Of a stretch of 64,000 bases of DNA, positions 50,936 through 60,736 are shown in pieces. Position 1 is the stretch's first letter. Each line of letters begins with the position of its first letter. The DNA comes from a bacterium ADurb.Bin157. Lineage in GTDB: Bacteria > Muiribacteriota > Ozemobacteria > Ozemobacterales > Ozemobacteraceae. Under the pieces are notes generated by a model that saw only the letters and a program-made list of their open reading frames with translations, did no database searches and was not told the DNA's origin. A program made the position numbers and the translations under genes. The DNA lies in assembly GCA_002070375.1 (NCBI GenBank), contig MWDD01000001.1, positions 108,023 to 172,022 on the forward strand, read 5' to 3'.

Positions 50936-52635
50936 CTTCTACTCCAATCAGAAATTTTATAGGAATTAGTCATATCAATACGCACGCCGGAATTCTTTGC
51001 TGTGCTGTAACTAGCTTTTAAGCGACTTGAATTTAACTGAGAATCCATGTAACCAAACAAAATTTGGTCACTCAACATATTTCCAAAGTATGCCAAATCC
51101 ATTTTTTCGTATAAAGTGGGATCAATAGGCACCCAGCCCTTATTATCCAAAAACACCTCACACCACGCATGACCGATCTGGGTTTCTTTATCCAAATTAT
51201 CTGTCGTAATCAAAAATCCATTGGCCATTCTCGCCGGGTAGCCTTTTTTTAAGGCTAAAGCTATTAGCAACATAGAATATTCGGTGCAGTCAGAAATAGC
51301 TCTATTAGAAAAAATCCACTCCACAGGGTATTCAACACCATTCTCACGATACTCCAACCCCCTTCCTATCGCCATCAAAGCGTTTTGAAGAAAATTCCCG
51401 GGCTGTTTGTCAATTCTCTCGTAAAGCCTAATTAGATTTTTGTCATTGAACGAAAGCCTCTCGTCAAGCGATAACTCTTTAATATTCTTAGAAAAACTAT
51501 CATCTTGTATCCTTGCATTAAAGGTCGCTACAGTTTTGATCCGGTGCACAATTTTAAGCTGAATTCTCGGAGACAGCATCTTTCGGCTTACAACAATTTT
51601 TTTAACTTCGGCACCGAGATCGTCTGCAAAAGAAACGGTCTGGACAATCCCCCTTGAAATAAGCTCTGCGCTTATAACCTCTGCCTTTTGGTGTTTATCA
51701 ATATTTGGAATATTGCGATAATATAACTCAAGGTCGCCGAGTCTCGAAGCATTCTTTATGTCGATATTAATTGTTTCCGTAAATTTATAATCTCCGGGGC
51801 TAAGCGAGCGCAAAATTTTTACAGCCGTCATCTTGTTTTGATCATTTGGGAAAGCAGTAATCGTATCTTTGCAAATTGAAGCAAGATTTTCGTGCTCACC
51901 TGCCAAAAATCGTGCGCGAATATAAGCGTAATGCGCGAACCCCTTCTTATCTATATTTTTAGCATTCTCAAAAGCTTTTATCGCCGGCCCGTATTCTTTT
52001 TTGCCAAGGTATGTTAGTCCGAGAAGGTATGACAAATATCCGGTATCATCATTATTTGCAGAGTCTTTTAACACCGAAACAATTTCTTCTTCGTAGCCGC
52101 CTAATGCTTCTAGGGCTCTAACGAATTTTAAAATGATGTCCGGATTCTTTGGTTCAATAGACTTAGAATGAAAAAAATACGCAGCCGCTTTTTCGTACTG
52201 CCCCAAAACCATATAGTTTGTTCCGATGCTGTAAGGATACTTATAGTTGCCCGGCTCAAAATTCATCATAACGATCCCTACTTTTATAGCATCAAGTTCC
52301 ATGTTTGGTATGTTATTTAAAGCTATCAGCCTATTATTCCAAAAGGTTTTTTCAGAGGGCAATATAGCGCAAGCTTTTTGCAATAACTTTTCGGCAAGAC
52401 CGTAATTACTGTTTTCCATAGCTTCTATCGCCCGTCTGTTTAATTCAACACACTCATTATAGGTTTGAGCGTCAACTTTGACCTTGTCGAAAGGTGCTGT
52501 TGTATCTATTTGCAACGGCTTATATTTTTTATTTGAGCCAACATCGAAAGAAGTAAAAAACGCATCAGTTTTATCGACAGCAAAAACCTGCGTCAGAGTA
52601 AACATCAACAAACAAAGCATTATTATTCTTTTCAT
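50932..52635 (-). CDS. Exported TPR protein with transglutaminase-like domain
   Basis: 567 residues. A signal peptide (about 1-20) precedes a TPR region (about 50-270; NPDIILKFVRALEALGGYEE, EYGPAIKAFENAKNIDKKG), a beta-rich segment (about 280-400), and a C-terminal transglutaminase-core domain (about 415-510). The domain carries the Cys/His/Asp triad: ISDCTEYSMLLIAL, IGHAWCEVF and GWVPIDPT. The fold in bacteria usually belongs to peptidases or cross-linking enzymes; the triad is complete, so activity is likely but the substrate is unknown. Overlaps the nif3-like gene by 4 bases and follows the HEAT-like gene by 7 bases. Confidence 0.85.
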   Translation of the reverse strand: MKRIIMLCLLMFTLTQVFAVDKTDAFFTSFDVGSNKKYKPLQIDTTAPFDKVKVDAQTYNECVELNRRAIEAMENSNYGLAEKLLQKACAILPSEKTFWNNRLIALNNIPNMELDAIKVGIVMMNFEPGNYKYPYSIGTNYMVLGQYEKAAAYFFHSKSIEPKNPDIILKFVRALEALGGYEEEIVSVLKDSANNDDTGYLSYLLGLTYLGKKEYGPAIKAFENAKNIDKKGFAHYAYIRARFLAGEHENLASICKDTITAFPNDQNKMTAVKILRSLSPGDYKFTETINIDIKNASRLGDLELYYRNIPNIDKHQKAEVISAELISRGIVQTVSFADDLGAEVKKIVVSRKMLSPRIQLKIVHRIKTVATFNARIQDDSFSKNIKELSLDERLSFNDKNLIRLYERIDKQPGNFLQNALMAIGRGLEYRENGVEYPVEWIFSNRAISDCTEYSMLLIALALKKGYPARMANGFLITTDNLDKETQIGHAWCEVFLDNKGWVPIDPTLYEKMDLAYFGNMLSDQILFGYMDSQLNSSRLKASYSTAKNSGVRIDMTNSYKISDWSRR

Positions 52636-52642
52636 TTTATCC

Positions 52643-54793
52643 TCAGTTTAAAGGTATATCGAGACGCTCAAAAAGGACTTTCATCTCGGCATCGCCCGGC
52701 ATTGTAAATATTGTTTTTCTCTTATTGTATTTTACAAATGGATATAATCCAAATGCTTCCGAGCCATCTTTTGATACAATTACAACTTCACCCGGCGGCA
52801 AGTCTAACAGAGGACGACGATTTTCGTTCAATGAGGTAGCCAAAGGCCCACCCAAGTCTGCAAACGGCTCTTTTGCTCCTTCCGGAGTCTTCATGACAAA
52901 TATATTGTTTTTAATACATTTAATGCCTTTGAGAATAGCCGTAAGCCCTTCTATTGCCTGCGGAACCGTTTCAGCCAAAGGCTGAACGGGAGCTCTCAAG
53001 TATTCTTTAAGTTCACGCATAAGCATCAGCGGGTTTGATTCTGAAGATTCGCTCATAATGCCTGCAAGCGTAAAGGTAAAAAAGAGCGGATTACCCCTTG
53101 CGGGCTTCATGGCCATAACAAAATTGTGCAAATTTCTTAACGCTGTCGCTCCCACAAGCTTGTTCTTCAAGCACTGAAGGATGTTTTGAGCAAGCACCTC
53201 TGATTCTTCGGCGTAATAAAGACATGATTGAACAAAACATAGATTAAGAAAAGCAATAATACGCGTTAAAGTCTCATCAAGATATTTTAGCTTTTTCGCA
53301 TCATCAGATTCGTTATATATTTTTTCAAACTGTTCGGTTAAAAATGCGGGATAATTGTCAATTATTTCTTGAGCATCTCCGGGAACAGGAGGTCTCAGTT
53401 CTTCTACTGCTACCGGCGCGGCTGATTCAAATTCAACTTCTTGCGAAGCTTCTGACACACTCGAATAGCCGTCAACATCGGGCGTTTCAACCAAATCGAC
53501 AGTAGCGGAGGGGTCGGAAATATCCGAAATATTGTGCGTTTCATAGGCATGGGAATTATCGAAAGTATGGGAAGGAATGGAATTCTCGGAGGTGTCGCAG
53601 TTGCTCAAAGCCTCTGCTGTATCGCCTGTATCGACAAGGTCAGCCACTTCGGCGGCGTCAGGCACTTCGACGGGAGCTGGCACTTCGGCAGGAGCAGGCA
53701 CTTCGACGGGAGCTGGCACTTCGGCGGGAGCTGGCACTTCGACGGGATCGCCCGCAAAGACGACATCAGGGGGGAGAAGTTCTTCGTCTGCAATATTATT
53801 CAGCAGGCCCAGCTCTTCTTCGAAAATCTCATCTGAAGCAGTTTCATTGCCTGCATTTCTGACGTTTGCGCGCTCAATTTCCCAGTCGGAATCATAAGAA
53901 GTTATTTCTTGTTCGAATTCTGTCAAATCATCTTGTGTCACACTTCTGAGTTCTTTTTCCCAATCTTCGATATTACGTTCCGCTTCTTCTTCTGCAAGTT
54001 TTTTTGCCGTTTCTTCTTCTTCCTGTTTGGCTTTTCTCTTTGCTTCGTCTGCCAAAATCAGAATTTTGTTCATTTCGGCGTTCAGCTTATTAATTGTCTC
54101 TTTTGCTTTTGCTCCGACAAGCGGATGTTTATGATATTGAACTTTAGAGACAATCCAGCGAAGTTCTTCTGTTATTAAGAGAGGCAAAAAAGGCGCTATA
54201 TTTTCTAACAGCCAGGTGTCAGGCGAAGACAAAGAGCAGTCCAAAATTAGCCCTAAGTCAGTTTTAGAAATATCAGAAACAGTTTTAAAAGCGGTTTCGG
54301 CGACCTGTTTATCTTTATCCTGTATAAGTCTCAACAAATGCACAAAATGCGTTGGTCTACCACTTTTAACAGCCACTCTGCAAGCCATGGTTCTCACCAG
54401 CGGGTCAGCAGAAGTTAAGCAGCTCTCAATAAAATTATGAGCTGCAATGGGGATCCCCTCTATGCACCCTAAAACAGAAATAACAACCTTACTCGGAGCA
54501 TTGAATTCTAAGTAGTTCCATTGTTCTAAAAGCAAATCAGAGGCACCCCGGTTTGTTTTTAGCATTCCCAAAATACGTTTTTCGACTTCAATATTTCTGG
54601 GAAAGCTCTTCAAAATCATACAAACCTGAACCATTAAGACTGCAATTTTTTCATTTTGTTCAAAACTAGCGGCTTTTTTTAATTCGTGCAAAAGATCCGA
54701 GCGCCTTTCAAAAAGCACTTGATATACGGCACTCTTCTTTTTTTCGTTATCCGGGCTATATAACCTTAAAGCCAGTTCATGTTTGTCGAGCAT
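52643..54793 (-). CDS. Helical-repeat (HEAT-like) scaffold protein with Pro/Val/Glu linker
   Basis: 716 residues, no signal peptide. The N-terminal ~235 residues are alpha-helical repeats of HEAT type (LVRTMACRVAVKSGRP, HPLVGAKAKETINKL). A highly charged coiled coil (about 245-300; KAKQEEEETAKKLAEEEAER) follows, then an acidic disordered region with a tandem VPAPVE/VPAPAE hexapeptide (about 348-385). A C-terminal folded domain (about 465-716) ends in a beta-rich part (GEVVIVSKDGSEAFGLYPFV). No catalytic motif and no family I can name. It resembles in architecture the HEAT/proline-linker protein at 19052-21001. It lies 4 bases after rfbC. Confidence 0.75.
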   Translation of the reverse strand: MLDKHELALRLYSPDNEKKKSAVYQVLFERRSDLLHELKKAASFEQNEKIAVLMVQVCMILKSFPRNIEVEKRILGMLKTNRGASDLLLEQWNYLEFNAPSKVVISVLGCIEGIPIAAHNFIESCLTSADPLVRTMACRVAVKSGRPTHFVHLLRLIQDKDKQVAETAFKTVSDISKTDLGLILDCSLSSPDTWLLENIAPFLPLLITEELRWIVSKVQYHKHPLVGAKAKETINKLNAEMNKILILADEAKRKAKQEEEETAKKLAEEEAERNIEDWEKELRSVTQDDLTEFEQEITSYDSDWEIERANVRNAGNETASDEIFEEELGLLNNIADEELLPPDVVFAGDPVEVPAPAEVPAPVEVPAPAEVPAPVEVPDAAEVADLVDTGDTAEALSNCDTSENSIPSHTFDNSHAYETHNISDISDPSATVDLVETPDVDGYSSVSEASQEVEFESAAPVAVEELRPPVPGDAQEIIDNYPAFLTEQFEKIYNESDDAKKLKYLDETLTRIIAFLNLCFVQSCLYYAEESEVLAQNILQCLKNKLVGATALRNLHNFVMAMKPARGNPLFFTFTLAGIMSESSESNPLMLMRELKEYLRAPVQPLAETVPQAIEGLTAILKGIKCIKNNIFVMKTPEGAKEPFADLGGPLATSLNENRRPLLDLPPGEVVIVSKDGSEAFGLYPFVKYNKRKTIFTMPGDAEMKVLFERLDIPLN
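53662..53748. repeat. 18-base in-frame tandem repeat encoding a VPAPVE/VPAPAE linker
   Basis: About five copies of an 18-base unit (GGCACTTCGACGGGAGCT and GGCACTTCGGCGGGAGCT variants alternate) encode hexapeptides in the linker of the HEAT-like protein. The near identity of copies suggests slippage or recent duplication. Confidence 0.9.
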
Positions 54794-54797
54794 TTAT

Positions 54798-55340
54798 TCA
54801 AAAAACTTTCGCATCACAAAAAGGAACACCTTTTTTATCTTTTTCCGAGAGCAGCGGCTGTTCAGAGTTCAAGGGCCATTCAATGCCAATATCGCTGTCA
54901 TTCCATATTATAGTTTTTTCAGCGGCGGGGTTATAAAAATCAGTGCATTTATACTGAAACTCTGCAATTTCGCTCATAACATAAAATCCGTGCGCAAACT
55001 GAGGCGGCACCCAAAGCATTTGCCTGTTTTCATCAGACAACACTGCCCCCACCCATTTTCCGAATGTGGGTGAATTTTTGCGTAAATCAACCGCCACATC
55101 AAAAACCTTGCCCAATGTAACTCTAACAAGCTTTCCTTGTGTGTTTTCGGTCTGATAATGCAAGCCACGCAAAGTTCCCTTAACCGATTTGCTGTGATTA
55201 TCCTGAACAAAATTAAAGTTCATGCCTTTTTTTGCAAATACATTTTGGTTCCAGGTTTCCATGAAAAAACCTCGTTCGTCTGCAAAAACTCGGGGTGTTA
55301 TAAGCAAAACATCAGCAATTTGAGTGTTTTCTACAAGCAT
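54798..55340 (-). CDS. rfbC: dTDP-4-dehydrorhamnose 3,5-epimerase
   Basis: A 180-residue cupin-fold epimerase of the dTDP-L-rhamnose pathway. The signature segments DERGFFMETWNQ, FVQDNHSKSVKGTLRGLHYQ (catalytic His), GKVFDVAVDLRKNSPTFGKW, WVPPQFAHGF and YNPAAEKTIIWND are all present and the length is standard. The other rhamnose genes (rfbA, rfbB, rfbD) are not nearby; neighbours are a scaffold protein downstream and a polytopic membrane protein divergent upstream. It begins an operon with its own promoter. Confidence 0.95.
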   Translation of the reverse strand: MLVENTQIADVLLITPRVFADERGFFMETWNQNVFAKKGMNFNFVQDNHSKSVKGTLRGLHYQTENTQGKLVRVTLGKVFDVAVDLRKNSPTFGKWVGAVLSDENRQMLWVPPQFAHGFYVMSEIAEFQYKCTDFYNPAAEKTIIWNDSDIGIEWPLNSEQPLLSEKDKKGVPFCDAKVF

Positions 55341-55369
55341 TTTCTTGCTCCAATATTGTATTATAAGGC

Positions 55370-55398
55370 ATTATACTAATACTTTTTAAATCATACAA
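55370..55398 (-). promoter_or_regulatory. Sigma70-type promoter of the rfbC operon
   Basis: On the minus strand TTGTAT (55393-55398), 17 bases, consensus TATAAT (55370-55375), about 30 bases before the rfbC ATG at 55340. A second TATAAT lies a few bases downstream. Confidence 0.6.
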
Positions 55399-55407
55399 CA
55401 GTATTAT

Positions 55408-55436
55408 TTGACAAGAATATTTTCAACTGCTAATTT
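55408..55436 (+). promoter_or_regulatory. Probable promoter of the 55455 membrane-protein gene
   Basis: Consensus TTGACA (55408-55413), 17 bases, TAATTT (55431-55436). The -10 is weak and lies only about 18 bases from the ATG, leaving a very short leader. Confidence 0.4.
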
Positions 55437-55454
55437 AAAATCGCTCAAAATCTT

Positions 55455-57380
55455 ATGAAGAATCTTTTAGAAATAGCGGCTCTATATTTGACACAGCTTT
55501 TAGTTGCTGTATCCCTGATTGGGTATGGCAAGCTTTTAAGTAATTCACTAAAGCTTTCTTTTCAGAGCCTAAGAATCCATGTTTTACCTTTGTTTTATGC
55601 ATTATTGGGGCTCATCGGTGTAACTTTTACCGCTGCCGCCATAAACCTGTTTATTCCCATTAGCAGCATAATTTCAGTTTCGATTGTTTCAATTGGGATT
55701 TTACTGTTTCTGCACAAGTTTGCCGATCTAAAAAGGTTTATTTTTCCTTTTCGCATATTATTTCCTTTAATATTACTGGGAACCTTTTGTCTTTCACTTT
55801 TTTGGGGTCTTCAGCTCGGAGACACTTGGGGCTACCATATTTTAGCTACTAAATGGGTCGTTGAGTCTCCTGTTCCCTTCGGGCTGGCTAATTTAAGCCC
55901 GCGACTCGGGTATAACTCATTGATTTTCACAAGTTACGCGATCACAGACTTTATGTTGTACATTCTCAACAGACCGCTTTTTGTGTTTTTTCCCGTTTTT
56001 GTTTCGTTGTTTTTATGCACTTCAACTTATGCCTTCAAACGCCTTAAGTTAGCAAAATCGCGCCGTTTTTCAGATTTATTTTTAATCTTTTCGTGCATAC
56101 CGTTTTTTTTGTATACCAGGTCGTATGGGTCATTTTCTCCCGATCTGGCGGCAATAATATTTATATTGGCCACATTTTATTTATGCGCAGTATTCTATGA
56201 ATGCAAAAGCATTCCAAATCGGGCAAATGCTTCATTAAACGCCTCGCTGCTCTTTGCCTCTTTTACGTTTTGCATAAAGCTTTCGGTTGTATTTGTATTA
56301 GCAGTTCCTGTTATAATGTTTTTATGTCGTTCCAAACAAAATATATTAAAAAAGCGATGTATTTTTTTGAGCTGTCTGATTTTACTGATGTTTACCATTA
56401 AAGGTTACATGCAAAGCGGGTATCCGGCTTTTCCTCACCACGCTCTGAAAATAAACACATCTTGGACAGTTCCGATTGAGCTGGCAAAATCGGAAACAAA
56501 ATTCATACAAAATTTCGCCAAAGATTACAGTAACTGGCAAGACGACGAGCACATAAACAGCTATAAATGGCTTCCCAGATGGGTGATGCAGTTTATTATT
56601 TACGACCGCGCCCTAATAGTTTTGTTTTTGCTTACATTTGCCGCCTTTTTAAATTCTCGCAAAACCACGCCCCTCTTGCTGTTTCCTCGAAACATCGATT
56701 TATTCAAAGCTTTTCATGCAATACTTTATATTTCTGTTTTCGGCACGTTTTTTTGTCTCTACAACGCCCCGGCAACCCGATTTGCTCATGCTTTTCTATA
56801 TTCGGGATTATTTGCTGTGTTTTGCGAGATTATCTGTAACAACCGCGATTTTCACATTGATAATAAACGAAATCATATTTATGGAAAATTGCTAAGATTG
56901 TTTTGCATAATATCTTGTATCAGTGCTGTAACGTTTTTTTGTGACACCTATATTTTTTCGGGTCACTTTGATTCGGTTATCAAAAAGCTTTTTCCGTCTA
57001 CTCAAATAAGAAGCTTACCTTTTGTGTATTTATCTTTTTTATGTTTTCTCGTCTTTACTTCAGTCGGATCATATATTTTGAGTAAAAAACTTAAAAAAAA
57101 CGAGAACTTAAGCTTTTCTTACGTAAAATATATGTATTTTGCCATAATTATTACGGCGACGAGCCACTTAGCACTTGAAATGCCTGCTATTATGGGCACA
57201 CACAACCGATGGCATTTTCCCGAAATTAAAACTGAAATTAACTCTACAAACGGCATAAATACGTATCATGCGCCTTGGCCGTATAATGTTACGAGATTTT
57301 CAACGTGCAGAAAAAATGAGGAGTTGGTATATAAAGAATATTTTGGGCGGGCCATGTTTATTGACCCTCGCAAGTTCTGA
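55455..57380 (+). CDS. Large polytopic membrane protein (LIC_10190/GT-C-like), likely surface polysaccharide
   Basis: A 641-residue protein with about 12-14 hydrophobic helices. A conserved-looking exposed loop near residues 120-165 (LGDTWGYHILATKWVVES then NLSPRLGYNSL) resembles the signature I recall for the LIC_10190 family of membrane proteins described from Leptospira, and more distantly GT-C glycosyltransferases with an acidic catalytic loop. It probably handles a polyprenyl-linked sugar or polymer in the envelope. It is followed by a UDP-glucuronate decarboxylase and lies opposite rfbC, both of which make nucleotide sugars. The family assignment is from memory and moderate. Confidence 0.65.
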   Translation: MKNLLEIAALYLTQLLVAVSLIGYGKLLSNSLKLSFQSLRIHVLPLFYALLGLIGVTFTAAAINLFIPISSIISVSIVSIGILLFLHKFADLKRFIFPFRILFPLILLGTFCLSLFWGLQLGDTWGYHILATKWVVESPVPFGLANLSPRLGYNSLIFTSYAITDFMLYILNRPLFVFFPVFVSLFLCTSTYAFKRLKLAKSRRFSDLFLIFSCIPFFLYTRSYGSFSPDLAAIIFILATFYLCAVFYECKSIPNRANASLNASLLFASFTFCIKLSVVFVLAVPVIMFLCRSKQNILKKRCIFLSCLILLMFTIKGYMQSGYPAFPHHALKINTSWTVPIELAKSETKFIQNFAKDYSNWQDDEHINSYKWLPRWVMQFIIYDRALIVLFLLTFAAFLNSRKTTPLLLFPRNIDLFKAFHAILYISVFGTFFCLYNAPATRFAHAFLYSGLFAVFCEIICNNRDFHIDNKRNHIYGKLLRLFCIISCISAVTFFCDTYIFSGHFDSVIKKLFPSTQIRSLPFVYLSFLCFLVFTSVGSYILSKKLKKNENLSFSYVKYMYFAIIITATSHLALEMPAIMGTHNRWHFPEIKTEINSTNGINTYHAPWPYNVTRFSTCRKNEELVYKEYFGRAMFIDPRKF

Positions 57381-57447
57381 ATTTGTATTGTTTTATATAA
57401 TGGTCTGTTATAGGATACATTAGTAAAATCGGTTGATGGGGTAAAAT

Positions 57448-58386
57448 ATGAAACGAATACTTGTTACAGGCGGTTCGGGATTTTTGGGTTCGCATTTGTG
57501 CGAAAGGCTTTTGAACGAGAAAAATGATGTTATTTGCTTGGACAATTTTTTCACGGGCCGTCGGCAGAATGTTGCGCATTTGCTGAGCAACCCAAATTTT
57601 GAGTTACTCAGACATGATGTAATCGAGCCAATTTTGCTTGAGGTTGACGAAATATATAACCTGGCTTGCCCAGCAAGCCCAATACACTACCAATTTAACC
57701 CGGTAAAGACCATCAAAACCAGCGTCATGGGCGGCATTAACATGCTCGGCCTTGCAAAGCGTCTAAGGGCAAAAATTCTGCAGGCATCCACATCGGAAGT
57801 TTATGGCGATCCTTCGATTCACCCGCAAACAGAAGATTATTGGGGTAATGTTAACCCTATTGGGATACGTTCTTGCTATGACGAAGGCAAAAGATGCGCC
57901 GAAACATTATTTTTTGATTATTACAGACAACACAATCTTGATATTAAAGTAGTCAGAATTTTTAATACTTATGGGCCAAGAATGCGACATGACGACGGGC
58001 GTGTGGTCAGTAATTTTATATTTCAGGCTTTAAGCAACCAAGACATCACCATATATGGAACAGGCGAACAGACCAGGAGCTTTTGCTATGTTGACGATCT
58101 GATTGACGGTTTAATCGGCTTTATGAACACCGAAAAAGGATTTACAGGCCCCATGAATCTGGGGAATCCTCAGGAATTTACCATGTTAGAGCTTGCAGAA
58201 AAAGTATTAAAAATTACCAAAAGCAAAAGCAAACTGATTTTTGAACCTCTTCCTGCAGATGACCCCAAACAAAGACGCCCTGACATTACAAAAGCTAAGC
58301 AAAAGCTTAATTGGGAACCTAAAGTCACCTTAGAAGAAGGTTTAATTAAAACCATCGAGTATTTTAAGAAATCGCTCTCACAATAA
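57448..58386 (+). CDS. UDP-glucuronate decarboxylase (UDP-xylose synthase)-like SDR
   Basis: A 312-residue extended short-chain dehydrogenase. The NAD loop is [15 protein letters not shown]. Further motifs are [32 protein letters not shown] (typical of UXS), STSEVYGDP, the catalytic Tyr/Lys in [11 protein letters not shown], and [20 protein letters not shown]. These point to decarboxylation of UDP-glucuronate to UDP-xylose (or a 4-keto intermediate) rather than to plain 4-epimerisation. It supplies an activated pentose for surface polysaccharide. GGGG precedes the ATG, and a TATAAT-like element lies at 57396. Confidence 0.9.
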   Translation: MKRILVTGGSGFLGSHLCERLLNEKNDVICLDNFFTGRRQNVAHLLSNPNFELLRHDVIEPILLEVDEIYNLACPASPIHYQFNPVKTIKTSVMGGINMLGLAKRLRAKILQASTSEVYGDPSIHPQTEDYWGNVNPIGIRSCYDEGKRCAETLFFDYYRQHNLDIKVVRIFNTYGPRMRHDDGRVVSNFIFQALSNQDITIYGTGEQTRSFCYVDDLIDGLIGFMNTEKGFTGPMNLGNPQEFTMLELAEKVLKITKSKSKLIFEPLPADDPKQRRPDITKAKQKLNWEPKVTLEEGLIKTIEYFKKSLSQ

Positions 58387-58402
58387 CTGTCAGCACAAAC
58401 AA

Positions 58403-60736
58403 CTATTCTTTTTTACCGAAATTATCGTATTCTTTAGCTGAAATTTGTTCATCTTTAAAAGTGAGCAGATTATGAACTGCAGGGCATTCCAACGGCTTAA
58501 AGTTTGCGTTGGAAAGGTTTGTGGAATCCCAGACTCGGCGCCTTAAAATGTTTTTGCCGGTTTGAGCACCCGAAATAAAGTAATCGGGCTCGTTAACGGC
58601 CAATCTGGTGTAGGTTCCGTAGATTCTTTGTATTATGTAGCCCGGTTTTTTAAGATAATCGAAAGGCGCCACATTGCCAATTTCATCTTCAACTTTGTCG
58701 GAAGAATTTCCGATTTTCCATTTTGAAGCCCTTCTAGTTGAGCTCACAATACCTGCATTTATGGTTATTTCAGGCATGAAAATGCCGTCTTTATGATCTT
58801 TTTTTGCTTCATCAAATAAAGATTGCATCAGCCCCATTGCTCCGGCATTTTTCGAGGGCATTTTTTCTTCTTCTAAAGTCGCTTGCGCCCAAGCTTTTTC
58901 AAACAGTTTATCTTGTTCATCAACTATAAGGTCACCGCCTGATCGCAAATAAGTTTTTAGATCTTCGATGATTTCATTTCTGACATGTGCATCTTGAATT
59001 CCAAAAACTGCTCCGGTGCCCGGAGTAAAGAAATTAATTATATCTTCCATATTTGAATTGTATGTACCGCCGCCGTTTAAGGTCGGATTCTTATATAACC
59101 ATGCGATCGTTCCGTAATAAGGTTCTCTTTCGCCGTCAGCACCTATTTGTGGTCCCAAACCCACTAAGGGGCCTCTTTTTGTGGGGTCGGGCGGGCACAG
59201 AGCCATTTTTGTTTCTTTTTCAACTTTTTGTGAAGAAGGATGCAGATTTTTTGCCAACAAATACAAAAAATAAGGCTTAATTTCATTTTTTGCAAATAAG
59301 GTTGGCCTTGAAACATCTATTAACACTCTTTTTTCAGACATAATCATGGCACCGACTTTATTTCCAATTTGGTTTCCGAAATCTTTTCCGTTGGTGAGTG
59401 AGGTTTTATAGTCAATAAAATCTTCGGTTTTGTAAAGCTGAGAAGTAAGGGGATTCTGATTGAAATCACCTGCTATTACTATATCTTCGAGGCTGTAAAT
59501 TGTTATGTTTTTATCGGGACAGCCCCATATTCTCAAAGGCACTTCAGAATATATGATTATTTTGTCTCCCTTTAGTTTTCTGATTATTTCGGGGTCATCG
59601 GAGCCGGTTGAGGGGATTGCAGCTGAATCATCAGCGCTCTCTGCTTCATCGTCTAAAGCTCCTTCATCGGCCTCAGAATCAGAATTAGCTCTTTTTGAGC
59701 TCTTAGTTGTTCTGTAACCGTTAAAATTTAAATCAACAAACTTATCTTTTTTATTGTAGGGATTTTTATAGTCGCCGAAAGGCAATGTTTTAGAGGTAAT
59801 AGTCAAACCGTAAGTTTTTTTAAACCTATCTGCGGTATATTTGATTCTCTCTTTGGGCAGTCTCGACAATTTAAGCGGGTGAGCGCCGTGAGCGCCGTCA
59901 AGCAAATAACCGCCGTGAGTTTCAAATGCACTTACTTTCATTGAGTCGTTAAATTTACTAAGTTTCATAGAGGTTTTATTTGCAAACTCAATTCTTGTGT
60001 CTTTTAAGGCTTTTATGAAGCCGGGGGTTTCAATTTTTTCAACCTCATATAATTCGCTTCCTTGGCAAGCTCCGCCGCCTGTATTAAAGGTAATGTAATG
60101 ATTACCGTAGAGCCTGCCGCGCCTAAGCTGATTTTCTCTGCCATTAACAAAAGGCCCAAGGCCGCCAAGATCAAGTATTTCACCGTCATAAAGCAGGTTT
60201 TCGTTTGCGGGAAATCTTCTTTCTATAAAAGCCGAAACCTTTCGGCATGACACATCTTTGCTTCCCCAGCCCGCAAAAGTTTTAACGACAATTTCGGCCA
60301 CCGCGTACATTTCAGATTCTTTCAGAGTTTTTGTCTTAGAGTTCTCTCTTGCGCCATAGAACAGAGAAAAGCGGGCCTTAAACTCGCCCGAATCTGTGGA
60401 GCCTCTGTAAAGACCGTCTTTTACTCCGGTTAATTTCATTCCTTTGATGTCACCGAGTAAAGAATCTCTGGATTTTACAGGGCTTGTCCATCCGTCTTTT
60501 TCACTGTAGTATCTGTGTGTGTTAAAAGCACGATTAGCGTTCATTTCGGCAATTATACAATTCAATGCCGCTTCAGCAAGGTTTGTGGCGACAAAGCGTC
60601 TGACATCTTTTGACTGCAATTGGTGGTGCCCCGATTTAACGCGGCCAAAAATCATAAACAATATAAGCAAGATACTCGCAAAGGCTATGACTATAAGATA
60701 TCCTGATCCTTTTTTGTTATGGCGCAAATTATTCAT
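58403..60736 (-). CDS. PilX/GspK-like type IV pilus or secretion-associated protein
   Basis: 777 residues. The N-terminus has a basic stretch, GSGYLIVIAFASILLILFMIFG as a single membrane helix (about 12-33), and a following amphipathic helix (ATNLAEAALNCIIAEMN). This is the layout of the PilX/GspK group of minor pilins that lack the usual FTLIE sequence. The very long remainder has a beta-rich periplasmic domain and an acidic stretch of Ser/Asp/Glu/Ala (about 350-385). Translationally coupled to the prepilin gene upstream on the minus strand (4-base overlap). It may be an exported tip component, but that is inferred. Confidence 0.7.
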   Translation of the reverse strand: MNNLRHNKKGSGYLIVIAFASILLILFMIFGRVKSGHHQLQSKDVRRFVATNLAEAALNCIIAEMNANRAFNTHRYYSEKDGWTSPVKSRDSLLGDIKGMKLTGVKDGLYRGSTDSGEFKARFSLFYGARENSKTKTLKESEMYAVAEIVVKTFAGWGSKDVSCRKVSAFIERRFPANENLLYDGEILDLGGLGPFVNGRENQLRRGRLYGNHYITFNTGGGACQGSELYEVEKIETPGFIKALKDTRIEFANKTSMKLSKFNDSMKVSAFETHGGYLLDGAHGAHPLKLSRLPKERIKYTADRFKKTYGLTITSKTLPFGDYKNPYNKKDKFVDLNFNGYRTTKSSKRANSDSEADEGALDDEAESADDSAAIPSTGSDDPEIIRKLKGDKIIIYSEVPLRIWGCPDKNITIYSLEDIVIAGDFNQNPLTSQLYKTEDFIDYKTSLTNGKDFGNQIGNKVGAMIMSEKRVLIDVSRPTLFAKNEIKPYFLYLLAKNLHPSSQKVEKETKMALCPPDPTKRGPLVGLGPQIGADGEREPYYGTIAWLYKNPTLNGGGTYNSNMEDIINFFTPGTGAVFGIQDAHVRNEIIEDLKTYLRSGGDLIVDEQDKLFEKAWAQATLEEEKMPSKNAGAMGLMQSLFDEAKKDHKDGIFMPEITINAGIVSSTRRASKWKIGNSSDKVEDEIGNVAPFDYLKKPGYIIQRIYGTYTRLAVNEPDYFISGAQTGKNILRRRVWDSTNLSNANFKPLECPAVHNLLTFKDEQISAKEYDNFGKKE

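Noticed and set aside
53577..53897. Plus-strand open frame rich in Gly/Thr/Ser/Ala repeats
   Set aside because: Antisense to the VPAPVE repeat of the minus-strand scaffold protein; repeat periodicity alone keeps the frame open.
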